A stretch of 64,000 nt of DNA from Chitinophagales bacterium (GTDB lineage: Bacteria > Bacteroidota > Bacteroidia > Chitinophagales > Saprospiraceae): NCBI GenBank assembly GCA_013299105.1, contig JAAFJY010000011.1:62001-126000 (forward strand), given 5' to 3'. Under the pieces are notes generated by a model that saw only the letters and a list, made by a program, of their open reading frames with translations, made no database searches and was not told the origin of the DNA. Of the stretch, positions 45,502 to 53,442 are shown piece by piece (position 1 is the stretch's first letter; every line of letters begins with the position of its first letter). Both the position numbers and the translations under genes were made by a program.

Positions 45502-47880
45502 TTAAAATTTAGCCTTCAAAGTGATTCCCAATGTGCGAGGTGCCGCCGTGCGAACACTGGCCCCAAAGCTGGTATCAGGATTTCCAAAAGCCAGATAGGT
45601 TTCGTTTGTGAGGTTTTGCCCCCAAAGCGAAAGGCTGTATTGATCGTACTCCAGGCTAAAGTTTGCGTTCAGCAAAGTGTAAGCAGGTTGCTGGAGGGTG
45701 TTTTGTATATCGGTATAAAACGCCCCCATGTTCCGAACCTCGCTGCGCACAACGAGGCGTAGTTTTTGGTCCAAAAAGATGGTGTATTGTACAGCCAAAA
45801 ATAAGGTATGGCTCGGCGCATTGGACAAGCGATTGCCGCCAATGGGCGTAAACCTTTCTTCTCCAGTCACAAAATTCACCCGTCGCAACGAAAAATCTCG
45901 GTACTTGGTTTCGTTCAAGCCCAGGCTCGCTTCCAACTGCAAGCCCTTAACTGGGATCAGCGAGGCTTCCAACTCCAAGCCCAGCGATTGGGCATCGCCT
46001 ACATTTTCACGGGCGTAAGTGAAGGGGGCCACCAGATTAAAAAATTGTAAGTCTTGCCATTGGATGAAAAAAGCCGCAGCACTCAAGCTCAAACGGTTTT
46101 GCCATCCTCGCGTTTTAAAGCCCAGTTCGTAGTTGTTCGAGTATTCGGGGTCGAAGGTTTGCCGGATGTTGCGGGGCAATTTTTGTGCATTTACCCCACC
46201 CGCACGGAAACCACGCGTGAGGCTGGCATACAGCCTGGAATGCTCATTCAAGGCATAAGACAAGGCAAGTTTGGGCGAAAAAGCGGTATAGGTGCCACTT
46301 ACGGTAGTGTCGGGTTTGGTTTGGATCAATGCGCCGTCAATAAAACTGGCATCGCCAAAACCATTGAAAGTACTCTCCCGATCCTCGAAATCATAGCGCA
46401 AGCCGCCAGTCAGAGAAAGACCATCGCTCAATTGGTAAGACAATTCACCAAAACCAGCCAGGCCCAAGTTGTTGCTTTTGTTGCGGAAAATGGCAAAAGC
46501 ATTAGGAGTCAACTCAAAAGCCAGGTTGGTGGAGGGCTCGTAGCCTACTTGTGAAAACCCAAAGATGCCTGCGGTATAACTCCATTGGTCGTTTGCACTT
46601 TTGCCATTGATGCGCAGCTCTTGCGTAAATACTTGCTGCGGGGGTAATTTTTCGCCAATCGCATTTTTGTAAAAGGAATGGTAGTAACCTGGAAAATCAA
46701 TGTCTTGAAAGGACAAACCGATGCTTTGCAGGGCAGAAATCGAGGTCAGTGTATAGTCCTGGCCAAAGAACTTTAGGGTCAAAGCTGAATTGACAATATT
46801 GCGCTCGTGCGATCCAATGCGACTCAGGTTGATTTTGTCCGGATTGGCAAAAGCACTGGCTTTGCTGCGCTGAGAAACAAAAAAACCTGAGGCGTCAGAC
46901 CAATCGCGTTGGCTTTTCACGTTCAAGGTCGCACTGAACTTGCTTGAAGGCAAATATTTGAGCGAGAGATTACCGTACAAGTTTTTTTCGTCACCCACCG
47001 TTTTGCCTACAATATTGGCGTCTTTTGCCCCTGTACCAGTGGTGTCATTTCGCCAGTAGCCTTCCCTGCTTTGAAACAACCCATTGATTCCTAGGAACAG
47101 CTTGTCTTTGATGAGCGGCAATTTGAACCCTGCGGCATGGCGCTGCAAAGCCAAATTACCAAAACCCAGTTCTGCAAAACTTTCGCTGCGATTGCTTGGT
47201 TTTTTGGTGACAATATTGACCACCCCACCCATCGCATTGCGGCCAAAAAGTGTACCCTGCGGCCCCCGCAGCACTTCAATGCGCTCAATATCGGTAAAGG
47301 CAAAGCCATTAGCCAAGATGTCAAGGTTGTTGACGTCATCAATATAGGTAGCTACGGCTGGATTTTCGCTAAATACTTGAATACCCCGGATGGCTTGAAC
47401 CTGTTGGAAACCCACCCCCAATTCCTGGTAAAGGTAGTTGGGGACCAGGGCACTCAGATTAGCCAGGCCCAAGGTGCGGGTTTGCTCCACTTTTTGGGCC
47501 GAGAGTGAGGACACCGCAGCCGCCACATTCAAAATCCCTTCTTCGTATTTATTGGCACTGACCACCACTTCTTCAAGCGTCTCTGTGCTACTAACAAGCT
47601 TGACCTCGGGTTTACGCTCATCTTGAGCGGCCTCAATGGTCACCAGTTTTGATGCATACCCAATTGCGCTGACCAAAATTTGGTATACTCCTGGTTTAAG
47701 TTCGAGATTAAACCGACCATCTTGGCCTGTCATGGTGCCGATGTTGCTATTTAATACACTGATATTGACCAGGGCCAAACCTTCACCAGTGGCCGATTTT
47801 ACAGTGCCTTTGATGTTTTGGGCATAAACCAGTTGGCCCAATAAGCACAAGCATATGCTGATTGAAAATTTCAATTTCAT
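45502..47880 (-). CDS. TonB-dependent receptor with carboxypeptidase-like N-terminal domain
   Basis: A 792-residue outer-membrane receptor. In order: a signal peptide (ending LVYAQ, residue 21); a CarboxypepD_reg-like beta domain (IKGTVKSATGEGLALVNISV, about 23-105); a plug with LRGPQGTLFGRNAMGGVV at about 200; then the 22-strand barrel ending in a C-terminal Phe (LKAKF). The barrel strands (LYASLTRGFRAGG, YELGFKTRGWQNRLSLS) look like siderophore/metal receptors rather than SusC, and no SusD partner is present. It lies in an operon: a Cys/His small protein upstream (93 bases) and the DJ-1 lipoprotein downstream (19 bases). Confidence 0.94.
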   Translation of the reverse strand: MKLKFSISICLCLLGQLVYAQNIKGTVKSATGEGLALVNISVLNSNIGTMTGQDGRFNLELKPGVYQILVSAIGYASKLVTIEAAQDERKPEVKLVSSTETLEEVVVSANKYEEGILNVAAAVSSLSAQKVEQTRTLGLANLSALVPNYLYQELGVGFQQVQAIRGIQVFSENPAVATYIDDVNNLDILANGFAFTDIERIEVLRGPQGTLFGRNAMGGVVNIVTKKPSNRSESFAELGFGNLALQRHAAGFKLPLIKDKLFLGINGLFQSREGYWRNDTTGTGAKDANIVGKTVGDEKNLYGNLSLKYLPSSKFSATLNVKSQRDWSDASGFFVSQRSKASAFANPDKINLSRIGSHERNIVNSALTLKFFGQDYTLTSISALQSIGLSFQDIDFPGYYHSFYKNAIGEKLPPQQVFTQELRINGKSANDQWSYTAGIFGFSQVGYEPSTNLAFELTPNAFAIFRNKSNNLGLAGFGELSYQLSDGLSLTGGLRYDFEDRESTFNGFGDASFIDGALIQTKPDTTVSGTYTAFSPKLALSYALNEHSRLYASLTRGFRAGGVNAQKLPRNIRQTFDPEYSNNYELGFKTRGWQNRLSLSAAAFFIQWQDLQFFNLVAPFTYARENVGDAQSLGLELEASLIPVKGLQLEASLGLNETKYRDFSLRRVNFVTGEERFTPIGGNRLSNAPSHTLFLAVQYTIFLDQKLRLVVRSEVRNMGAFYTDIQNTLQQPAYTLLNANFSLEYDQYSLSLWGQNLTNETYLAFGNPDTSFGASVRTAAPRTLGITLKAKF

Positions 47881-47973
47881 TTTACAAGGATTGAAAACAG
47901 GAATAGGGCTTGGCTAAGGCCAAACCATTGTCTTTATCAGCAAAGTGCTGAAAAACATAATATTGCAAAAAAA

Positions 47974-48363
47974 TCAACCCTTTGTCTGGTCTGGTGGATG
48001 GAAAACTCCTTTGTTGAGTGGAGAAGTAAAAGGCCCTAGGTAAATAAATGCGGATGCGAGATCATTTGGTTTTTCTTTAGCAATATCGGTTGCTGCGCCT
48101 GCAACCTGCTCAAAACTATAAACAATCTCTTGCTGAGATTTGAGAATTCTTTGGACTTGCTTTTTATCCCTTTCTTCGTCTGCCTTGATTCTTTGCATCA
48201 ATACGCAATGTCCGTCGCAATGTCTTTCGGGGCGGTCACGGTTGATGCACAATACTTTGGCGATATAATCCTGGTTGATTTTAAAAGAGAAAACGATCCA
48301 CGCCTTACTGAACGATTGCAGTAAAATGAGCAAGACAAGACAAGTGGATAAAATTATTCTCAA
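47974..48363 (-). CDS. Small membrane-anchored protein with Cys/His motif, upstream of TonB receptor
   Basis: A 129-residue protein. The N-terminal hydrophobic segment (about 1-25) is a signal anchor. It is followed by INQDYIAKVLCINRDRPERH and the motif HCDGHC (His48-Cys53), with another Cys at 39. A charged helix then runs to about residue 75. Small proteins of this type, with an INRD..C..HCxGxC pattern, are frequent in Bacteroidota beside TonB receptors and metal or haem genes, and a metal-binding role is suspected from the motif. No function has been assigned that I know. A TTG-N18-TACATTTG promoter lies just before the start, so it probably heads the operon. Confidence 0.78.
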   Translation of the reverse strand: MRIILSTCLVLLILLQSFSKAWIVFSFKINQDYIAKVLCINRDRPERHCDGHCVLMQRIKADEERDKKQVQRILKSQQEIVYSFEQVAGAATDIAKEKPNDLASAFIYLGPFTSPLNKGVFHPPDQTKG

Positions 48364-48375
48364 TGAATTTTTTTA

Positions 48376-48404
48376 CAAATGTACTCACTTCATGCATTTA
48401 TCAA
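48376..48404 (-). promoter_or_regulatory. Promoter of the TonB/DJ-1 operon
   Basis: On the minus strand TTG (48404-48402) and TACATTTG (48383-48376) are 18 bases apart, a good match to the Bacteroidota primary promoter. The start codon is only 12 bases below the -7 element, so the leader would be very short. Confidence 0.7.
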
Positions 48405-48432
48405 CACCTATTTTACGGAAATTTATGTCGTT

Positions 48433-48771
48433 TCAAGACCCCTGCAACTGTTCCCACCCCAAAAACAACCTCACCCCTGGCACACTGATGCTATCCGAAG
48501 GTGAGATGATTTCCAAAACTGGCGCAGGGTTGCGCAACTCAGCCTGGCGGCGCTGTTCTGCCATAAACAAGTTGATCGTCAGGGGGCCAACTGCTGCGAT
48601 GAGCAACAACACAATAACTACCATTTGCACTGAAATGCGCTGCAATTGCTCGCGCCAGCGGTCGTGTTTTTCCAAACGCCGCTCTAGCTTTCGCCAGGAA
48701 TTGGGTGAAAGTCGCTCGCGCTGCGGTGCAGCGGAGTCCTGAAATAGTGAGTTGAAATCTTTGTTTTCCAT
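48433..48771 (-). CDS. Single-pass membrane protein downstream of sigma factor (putative anti-sigma)
   Basis: A 112-residue protein. A highly charged cytosolic N-terminus (SPNSWRKLERRLEKHDRWRE, residues about 22-41) is followed by one transmembrane helix (about 48-68, VQMVVIVLLLIAAVGPLTI) and a 40-residue outer tail. I chose the ATG at 48771. Its position directly behind an ECF sigma gene and its N-in, single-helix layout suggest an anti-sigma factor, but no zinc-binding HxxxCxxC motif is seen, so this is inference from context. A family A repeat separates it from the sigma gene. Confidence 0.65.
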   Translation of the reverse strand: MENKDFNSLFQDSAAPQRERLSPNSWRKLERRLEKHDRWREQLQRISVQMVVIVLLLIAAVGPLTINLFMAEQRRQAELRNPAPVLEIISPSDSISVPGVRLFLGWEQLQGS

Positions 48772-48779
48772 AGCCAGTA

Positions 48780-48916
48780 GTGTCTGAGCTAAAATAAGGT
48801 AAACAACTTTGCTTTTGAGGTTTAGCCAAAAAAGAACACAACTTCCTTTCATCCAGTTGTTTTTCTTTTTTCACTAAACCCAAACTCGTTTACCTTATTT
48901 TTTTACGCTCCCTTAA
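48780..48916 (+). repeat. Long-hairpin repeat, family A copy 3
   Basis: Ends GTGTCTGAGCTAAAATAAGG and CCTTATTTTTTTACGCTCCC. The tip stem is CAAC/GTTG as in copy 2, while the outer arms match copy 1 (GGTAAAC / GTTTACC). It fills the space between the sigma gene and its downstream membrane-protein gene, contains the TAA stop codon of the sigma gene, and starts 9 bases before the next ATG as read on the minus strand. Confidence 0.85.
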
Positions 48917-49551
48917 CTAAACCCAGGGACAAGAGGTACTGGTGCTGGCACGCCCAATGCATGGGCTTGGTCACTTTCCTCCTCCGTGTCTTCTTCCTCT
49001 TCTTCGATTCTGAATAGCTCAATCCCCGGATAGCGGCACTGCTCAAGCATATTCTTGAGCTTCTTTTTGGCCAAGATCAACTGGGATTTAGAGGTATTGA
49101 TGCTGATGCCCAGGTGCTGGGCGATCTCGCGGTGCTTGTAACCTTCCAAAACGTAAAGATTGAAAACCGTGCGGTAACCAAGTGGCAGAAACTCCAGCAA
49201 GTTGAGAATGTCTTTGGCCACCAATTCCTGCAATATCGTAGTCGAAACGGGCGCATCAATCTCGGTGAGCTCCACCCTTTGGCTGAAATTGACCCTCTTG
49301 CGCAAAGCCATCAGTGATTCATTGACCACAATGCGGCGTACCCAACCTTCCAGGCTTCCTTCGCTTTTGAACTGCTCAATGTTGGTCAAAACCTTGAAAA
49401 AAGCCTCAATCAAGACATCCTCCGCATCTTCCTGGCCCTTGACATAACGCTTGCATACGCCCAACATCACGGGCGCAAAACGGTCGAAGAGCAGCTGTTG
49501 TGCTCGACGGTCGCGATTGCGGCATGCTTTGATCAAGTCTTGTTCAGTCAC
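48913..49551 (-). CDS. ECF-type RNA polymerase sigma-70 factor
   Basis: A sigma factor with the two core domains: sigma-2 (DLIKACRNRDRRAQQLLFDR, then YVKGQEDAEDVLIEAFFKVL) and sigma-4 (LLEFLPLGYRTVFNLYVLEG, then HREIAQHLGISINTSKSQL, the helix-turn-helix). The last 35 residues form an unusual acidic tail (IEEEEEDTEEES) and a proline-rich end. The start is uncertain: a GTG at 49551 directly before TEQDL gives 212 residues, close to the ECF size; the frame stays open further upstream, but that part does not look like a sigma factor. The downstream gene may encode its regulator. It is divergent from the protease gene at 49927. Confidence 0.87.
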   Translation of the reverse strand: MTEQDLIKACRNRDRRAQQLLFDRFAPVMLGVCKRYVKGQEDAEDVLIEAFFKVLTNIEQFKSEGSLEGWVRRIVVNESLMALRKRVNFSQRVELTEIDAPVSTTILQELVAKDILNLLEFLPLGYRTVFNLYVLEGYKHREIAQHLGISINTSKSQLILAKKKLKNMLEQCRYPGIELFRIEEEEEDTEEESDQAHALGVPAPVPLVPGFS

Positions 49552-49926
49552 TCGATTTGGGTTTCGTAAGGGCTTATTGCAGATAAATTCAAGGCTTTGA
49601 ACAGCTTTGCAAGCCCAATTTACCAATAAGATGCAAGCGATACCAGTTTTTGGCGTGCGGTGGGCAATTTTTTTCAAAAAAAATGTGCCTTGTGCCATAA
49701 AACGCATCAAAGTAGTTCCTTATTTGCCGGGCACTGTAATTTTGACACCATTGTGCTTGTTCAAGTGCCAATTCGTCAGGTCATTCTACTTGGCACTGTT
49801 TTCGCCAAACTCCGTTACCTGGGCTCAACCAAAATATAGCTACGGGTGTATTCAACAAAATGGCAATTGCCATTCTCCATCCCCCACACCACCCAACTGA
49901 CCGAATTCACCGCACAACTTGAATTC

Positions 49927-50949
49927 ATGGTAACTCAACAAGTGGCCTTTGATGGCCCAGAATGGCAAAACCCATCACCACAAGACATCCTGCAACGCGA
50001 TCACCAACTGTTGGATGCCTATTCACGTACAGTGGTCAATGTAGCTCAAACAGTGAGCGAAGCTGTTGTTCAAATCAAAAGTTTGCGCAAGGAAGAGCGC
50101 CGCAGGCGTGGTGGACCAGAGCAGCCTTATGGCACCGGCTCCGGTTTCATCATTTCTTCTGATGGCTTTTTGGTGACCAACAGCCACGTGGTGCATGGTG
50201 CCCAGCAATTGGAAGTAAGCCTGCCCGATGGACGCAATTTGCCCGCCAAGCTGATCGGCGAAGACCCTGCTACGGACGTCGCAGTACTGCAAATCGACGC
50301 CAATAGCCTGCAAACGGTGCAATTTGCCGATTCATCCAAGCTGCAAGTAGGCCAATTGGCTGTGGCAATTGGCAATCCTTACGGTTTTCAGTACTCACTT
50401 ACTGCTGGGGTCGTCAGTGCGCTAGGTCGTACCCTGCGCTCGGAAGGCGGCAGGCTGATTGACGATGTGATCCAAACCGATGCCGCACTAAATCCCGGCA
50501 ACTCCGGTGGGCCACTTGTGGATTCTCGGGGTTACGTCATTGGTGTCAATACCGCAGTGATTTTACCAGCTCAAGGCTTGTGTTTCGCAGTAGCATCCAA
50601 TTTGGTACAATACGTGGTGGGCAAACTAATCATGCATGGCAAAGTGCGCCGGGCTTACATCGGCATCGCAGGTCAGGTGATGCCCCTCAACCCGCGCCAG
50701 GTCAGCTCATGGGGCCTGAACAAAGGCAGCGGCGTATTGGTCCAAAACGTGGAGGCCGATGGGCCTGCTTACAATTCAGAGCTCAAAGCAGGCGACCTCA
50801 TTGTCGGTTTCAATGGCAAAGACGTTGCCACCATTGACGACCTACACAAGTTGCTGGATGAAAACTTCATTAGCCGCCTGACTTTGCTGACTGTCATTCG
50901 CAATGGGCAGCGCTTAAATATCTCGGTAATCCCCGGCGAAATACACTAA
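49927..50949 (+). CDS. Trypsin-like serine protease with PDZ domain, no signal peptide
   Basis: A 340-residue HtrA-type protease. The catalytic triad is visible: His87 (VTNSHVV), Asp117 (ATDVAVLQI) and Ser193 (NPGNSGGPL). One PDZ domain follows at about 245-335 (GSGVLVQNVEADGPAYNSEL, then AGDLIVGFNGKDV). HtrA proteins are normally exported by a signal peptide or anchored by a membrane helix. Here the N-terminus (VTQQVAFDGPEWQNPSPQD) has neither, and the upstream in-frame extension adds none. A cytosolic quality-control role, or a misplaced start, are the two readings. TAATTTTG at 49737 is a possible -7 element about 190 bases upstream. A terminator follows. Confidence 0.88.
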   Translation: MVTQQVAFDGPEWQNPSPQDILQRDHQLLDAYSRTVVNVAQTVSEAVVQIKSLRKEERRRRGGPEQPYGTGSGFIISSDGFLVTNSHVVHGAQQLEVSLPDGRNLPAKLIGEDPATDVAVLQIDANSLQTVQFADSSKLQVGQLAVAIGNPYGFQYSLTAGVVSALGRTLRSEGGRLIDDVIQTDAALNPGNSGGPLVDSRGYVIGVNTAVILPAQGLCFAVASNLVQYVVGKLIMHGKVRRAYIGIAGQVMPLNPRQVSSWGLNKGSGVLVQNVEADGPAYNSELKAGDLIVGFNGKDVATIDDLHKLLDENFISRLTLLTVIRNGQRLNISVIPGEIH

Positions 50950-50969
50950 GAAAATACTCAATCGTACCC

Positions 50970-51017
50970 AGTGGCCTTGAAACTCCAATGTTAAGTTTTT
51001 CAAGGCCACTAGTTTTT
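50970..51017 (+). terminator. Intrinsic terminator
   Basis: AGTGGCCTTGAAA pairs perfectly with TTTCAAGGCCACT (13 bp) and AG plus T5 follow. It lies 20 bases after the protease stop. Confidence 0.9.
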
Positions 51018-51089
51018 GTAGCTTGGAAGCATTAATTTTGTGTTAATTCCGTGTAAATTTTTTTCATTACCATATAAAACCGTATTTTG

Positions 51090-51428
51090 ATGGCTAAGAA
51101 ACAAGCGCCAAAGGCACAAACCGCCAAAGGCACCCCAAAATCGACCAGCGCTGGCGCTAAAAAAACTGTAAGCAACGTACCTGCCAGCAAAGCCAAAACG
51201 GTAGATGCAAAATCCACAACTTCCTCGTCCCAAGCGAAAAAAACCAAGGTTGCAGCAGCAAAAACCAGCGCAAAAAAGCCGGCAAAAGTCGAAACTCCTG
51301 CTGTTGAAAAAGCTGTTCCTGAACTGACTTTAAAAAGCGTGAAGAAGCAACTGAAAGCCGCTGAAGCAGAGTTAATGGCTTTGAAAAAGCGCTACAAGAA
51401 ACTAAAGGCTAAGGCAAGCCAGGGATAA
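51090..51428 (+). CDS. Lys/Ala-rich basic protein (histone H1-like) with C-terminal coiled coil
   Basis: A 112-residue low-complexity protein. Residues 1-70 are made of Lys, Ala, Ser and Thr with PK and AKK units (MAKKQAPKAQTAKG, AAAKTSAKKPAKVE), like the tails of histone H1 and bacterial H1-like proteins. Residues about 75-110 form a short heptad helix (VKKQLKAAEAELMALKKRYK). The protein is very basic and probably binds nucleic acid or another polyanion. No named family is certain. The ATG at 51090 is used. It is flanked by terminators on both sides, so it is expressed alone. Confidence 0.75.
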   Translation: MAKKQAPKAQTAKGTPKSTSAGAKKTVSNVPASKAKTVDAKSTTSSSQAKKTKVAAAKTSAKKPAKVETPAVEKAVPELTLKSVKKQLKAAEAELMALKKRYKKLKAKASQG

Positions 51429-51483
51429 TTATCTCAGTCCTTGCTTCTGCACAAAGAATATTGATTCATAATGGTTGGTAAGT

Positions 51484-51518
51484 TAACGGCGGTGAAAGGT
51501 TTCTTTCGTCCGCCGTTA
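51484..51518 (+). terminator. Hairpin terminator
   Basis: TAACGGCGG pairs with CCGCCGTTA (9 bp). The T run after it is weak (CTGTTTG). It follows the basic-protein gene and lies 11 bases before the end of the convergent lipoprotein gene. Confidence 0.65.
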
Positions 51519-51528
51519 CTGTTTGTAC

Positions 51529-51945
51529 TTACTTGCAGTCGACCTTTTTGAGGTACTCATTGACCTTGGCATTGGCGGGGTCTTTCAGGACTTCTACCTC
51601 ACCTTTCAGTTCGATTTCGCCTTCTTTGATGCCCGCTTTTCCATCTTCGATCACAATGGTCAGTTCGCGTTGTTGATCGCTGCCTTCGATGGTGTATTTC
51701 CAGAGGGCCACAATCTCGTTGCCCGTAATCGTGCCTTCAAAGTTGCCCAAAGCCCCGTCTTTTTCGTAGGGGTTCCAGTGGTATTCACCAGTCACTTTAT
51801 CGCCGCTGACGGTGATGCTCAAAGAGGTCGTGTCGCGCTGCAAGGTGCCGAGATAGCAGTAATCACCATCGGTTAAGGCCGGTTTTGTAGGCTGACAAGC
51901 CAAAACTACTCCCGCCAAGAGGAACAAGCACAAAAGGTTTTTCAT
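51529..51945 (-). CDS. Small lipoprotein of unknown function
   Basis: A 138-residue lipoprotein with lipobox VVLAC (Cys17) and a mature beta-sandwich-like domain: DGDYCYLGTLQRDTTSLSI, then GEYHWNPYEKDGALGNFEG, then ELTIVIEDGKAGIKEGEIEL. The YHWNPYEKDGA-x-GNFEG block is common in short Bacteroidota lipoproteins without known function. Two cysteines, at the start of the domain and at the C-terminus (KKVDCK), may form a disulfide. It is upstream of nothing on its strand and faces the basic-protein gene. Confidence 0.8.
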   Translation of the reverse strand: MKNLLCLFLLAGVVLACQPTKPALTDGDYCYLGTLQRDTTSLSITVSGDKVTGEYHWNPYEKDGALGNFEGTITGNEIVALWKYTIEGSDQQRELTIVIEDGKAGIKEGEIELKGEVEVLKDPANAKVNEYLKKVDCK

Positions 51946-51980
51946 TGTTTGAATGAATTTAGGTGGTATAAAACAGCTAA

Positions 51981-52052
51981 AGTTGAAAGGTTGAAGGATT
52001 GAAACCGAGTCTCCCTTTTCAACTTTTCAACCCTAAACATTTCAACTTTTCA
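51981..52052 (-). repeat. TTGA-rich hairpin array (family C, site 6)
   Basis: Left arm GTTGAAAGG-TTGAAGGA-TTGAAA, right arm TTTTCAACTTTTCAACCC and TTTCAACTTTTC; the arms are inverted and can pair over most of their length. The right arm includes the last codons and the TGA stop of the minus-strand symporter gene, so that stop is taken from a TTGA unit of the array. Confidence 0.75.
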
Positions 52053-53316
52053 TCGGTGGATTAAACTCATTCTCGTTTTTAGAGATGACCACCGTTGCTA
52101 CCGCGTTGCCAATCAAATTGGTGATCGAACGCGCTTCTGACATGAAGCGGTCCACCCCGATGAGCAAGCCCAAACCTTCGAGAGGAATCTGGGGAAAAGA
52201 CGACAAGGTCGATGCCAATACGATGAAACCGCTGCCCGTCACCCCAGCAGCACCTTTAGAAGTCAAGATCAATACACCAATGATCGACAACTGCTCTTGG
52301 ATGCTCAAGTTTACGTTGAACACTTGTGCAATGAACAGCACCGCCATCGACAAGTAAATACTCGTACCATCCAGGTTGAAAGAGTAACCCGTAGGAATGA
52401 TCAAACCTGCGGCTTGCTTGGAGCAACCATAGCGCTCCATTTTTTCGATCAAACGAGGCAAAACCGACTCAGAAGAAGAAGTGCCCAGTACAATCAAGAT
52501 TTCCTCCTTGATGTAGCCCAAGAGTTTCCACAAGCTGATGCCGTTGAGGGTGCAAATGGAGTTGAGCACAATAAAAATGAAAAAAAACATGGTGAGGTAA
52601 ACCGAAAACATGAGTTTGCCCAAAGGGATGAGCGTTGCCAAACCAAATTTGCCAATGGTGTAGGCCATGCCGCCAAAAGCGCCCAAAGGCGCGAGCACCA
52701 TGACCATCGCCAGGACTTTGAACAGGGCTTGCAGAATTTTTTCAAAGGTTTTGATCAAACTATGCCCGCTTTCACCCATGTTGGCCACAGCGATGCCAAA
52801 CAGGATCGAGAAAAACAGCACTTGCAGCAAGTTGCCCTCCGCAAAAGCTCCGATGGCGTTGGGCGGTACGATCTCGGTGATGTGGTCGGTCCATATTTTT
52901 TCTTTGCTTTTCTCTACATATTGGCTGATATCGGCCCCTTTAGCCAAGTTTGCATCTACGCCTTTGCCGGGTTTTACAAAATTGGCCACCATCATGCCGA
53001 TGAACAAAGCTAAAGTAGTGACCGAAATAAAATACAACAAAGCTTTGCCACCAATGCGCCCAAACTGGCGCATGTCGCGGACCTTGCCAATCCCGGTTAC
53101 GATGGTCAAAAAGATGATCGGCGCGATCACCATTTTGATCATATTGATAAAGGTATAAGCAATTGGCCGCATGGCCTCACCTGTTTTTGGCAAGAAGTGT
53201 CCCAATAACACACCAATTCCAATGGCGCACAAAACCTGAAAAGTAAGGTTTTTGTAAAGTGGGGTTCGGGTAATGGCGAGGCTGCGCGGATCGAGCGGGT
53301 TTTCGATGTTTTCCAT
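52042..53316 (-). CDS. Dicarboxylate/amino acid:cation symporter (DAACS/SDF family)
   Basis: A 424-residue inner-membrane transporter of the GltP/DctA family, which couples uptake of C4-dicarboxylates, glutamate or aspartate to H+ or Na+. Seen: eight membrane helices and two re-entrant loops with the serine-rich hairpin GTSSSESVLPRLIEKM, the conserved GYSFNLDGTSIYL segment (TM7) and KGAAGVTGSGFIVLAS. The substrate is not certain from the motifs. The stop codon lies inside a TTGA array. There is no partner gene nearby. Confidence 0.93.
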   Translation of the reverse strand: MENIENPLDPRSLAITRTPLYKNLTFQVLCAIGIGVLLGHFLPKTGEAMRPIAYTFINMIKMVIAPIIFLTIVTGIGKVRDMRQFGRIGGKALLYFISVTTLALFIGMMVANFVKPGKGVDANLAKGADISQYVEKSKEKIWTDHITEIVPPNAIGAFAEGNLLQVLFFSILFGIAVANMGESGHSLIKTFEKILQALFKVLAMVMVLAPLGAFGGMAYTIGKFGLATLIPLGKLMFSVYLTMFFFIFIVLNSICTLNGISLWKLLGYIKEEILIVLGTSSSESVLPRLIEKMERYGCSKQAAGLIIPTGYSFNLDGTSIYLSMAVLFIAQVFNVNLSIQEQLSIIGVLILTSKGAAGVTGSGFIVLASTLSSFPQIPLEGLGLLIGVDRFMSEARSITNLIGNAVATVVISKNENEFNPPMKS

Positions 53317-53442
53317 GCGAGGTGCGGGAGTGTAAGTTAGAAGGTCTGATTAGCCACAAGATAGTTTTTATCAGCCAGCTTGTTGAAATCAAGACTTCTT
53401 TTCTTTGCCATTCCCTTTACTACAAGTAGAAAAAGGCAGCAG

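Noticed and set aside
45502-47880. Reading the TonB receptor as a SusC of a polysaccharide locus.
   Set aside because: No SusD-like gene or glycoside hydrolase is adjacent, and the length (792 residues) is below SusC size.
52085-53158. Plus-strand open frames opposite the symporter gene.
   Set aside because: They are shadows of a clear SDF-family transporter.
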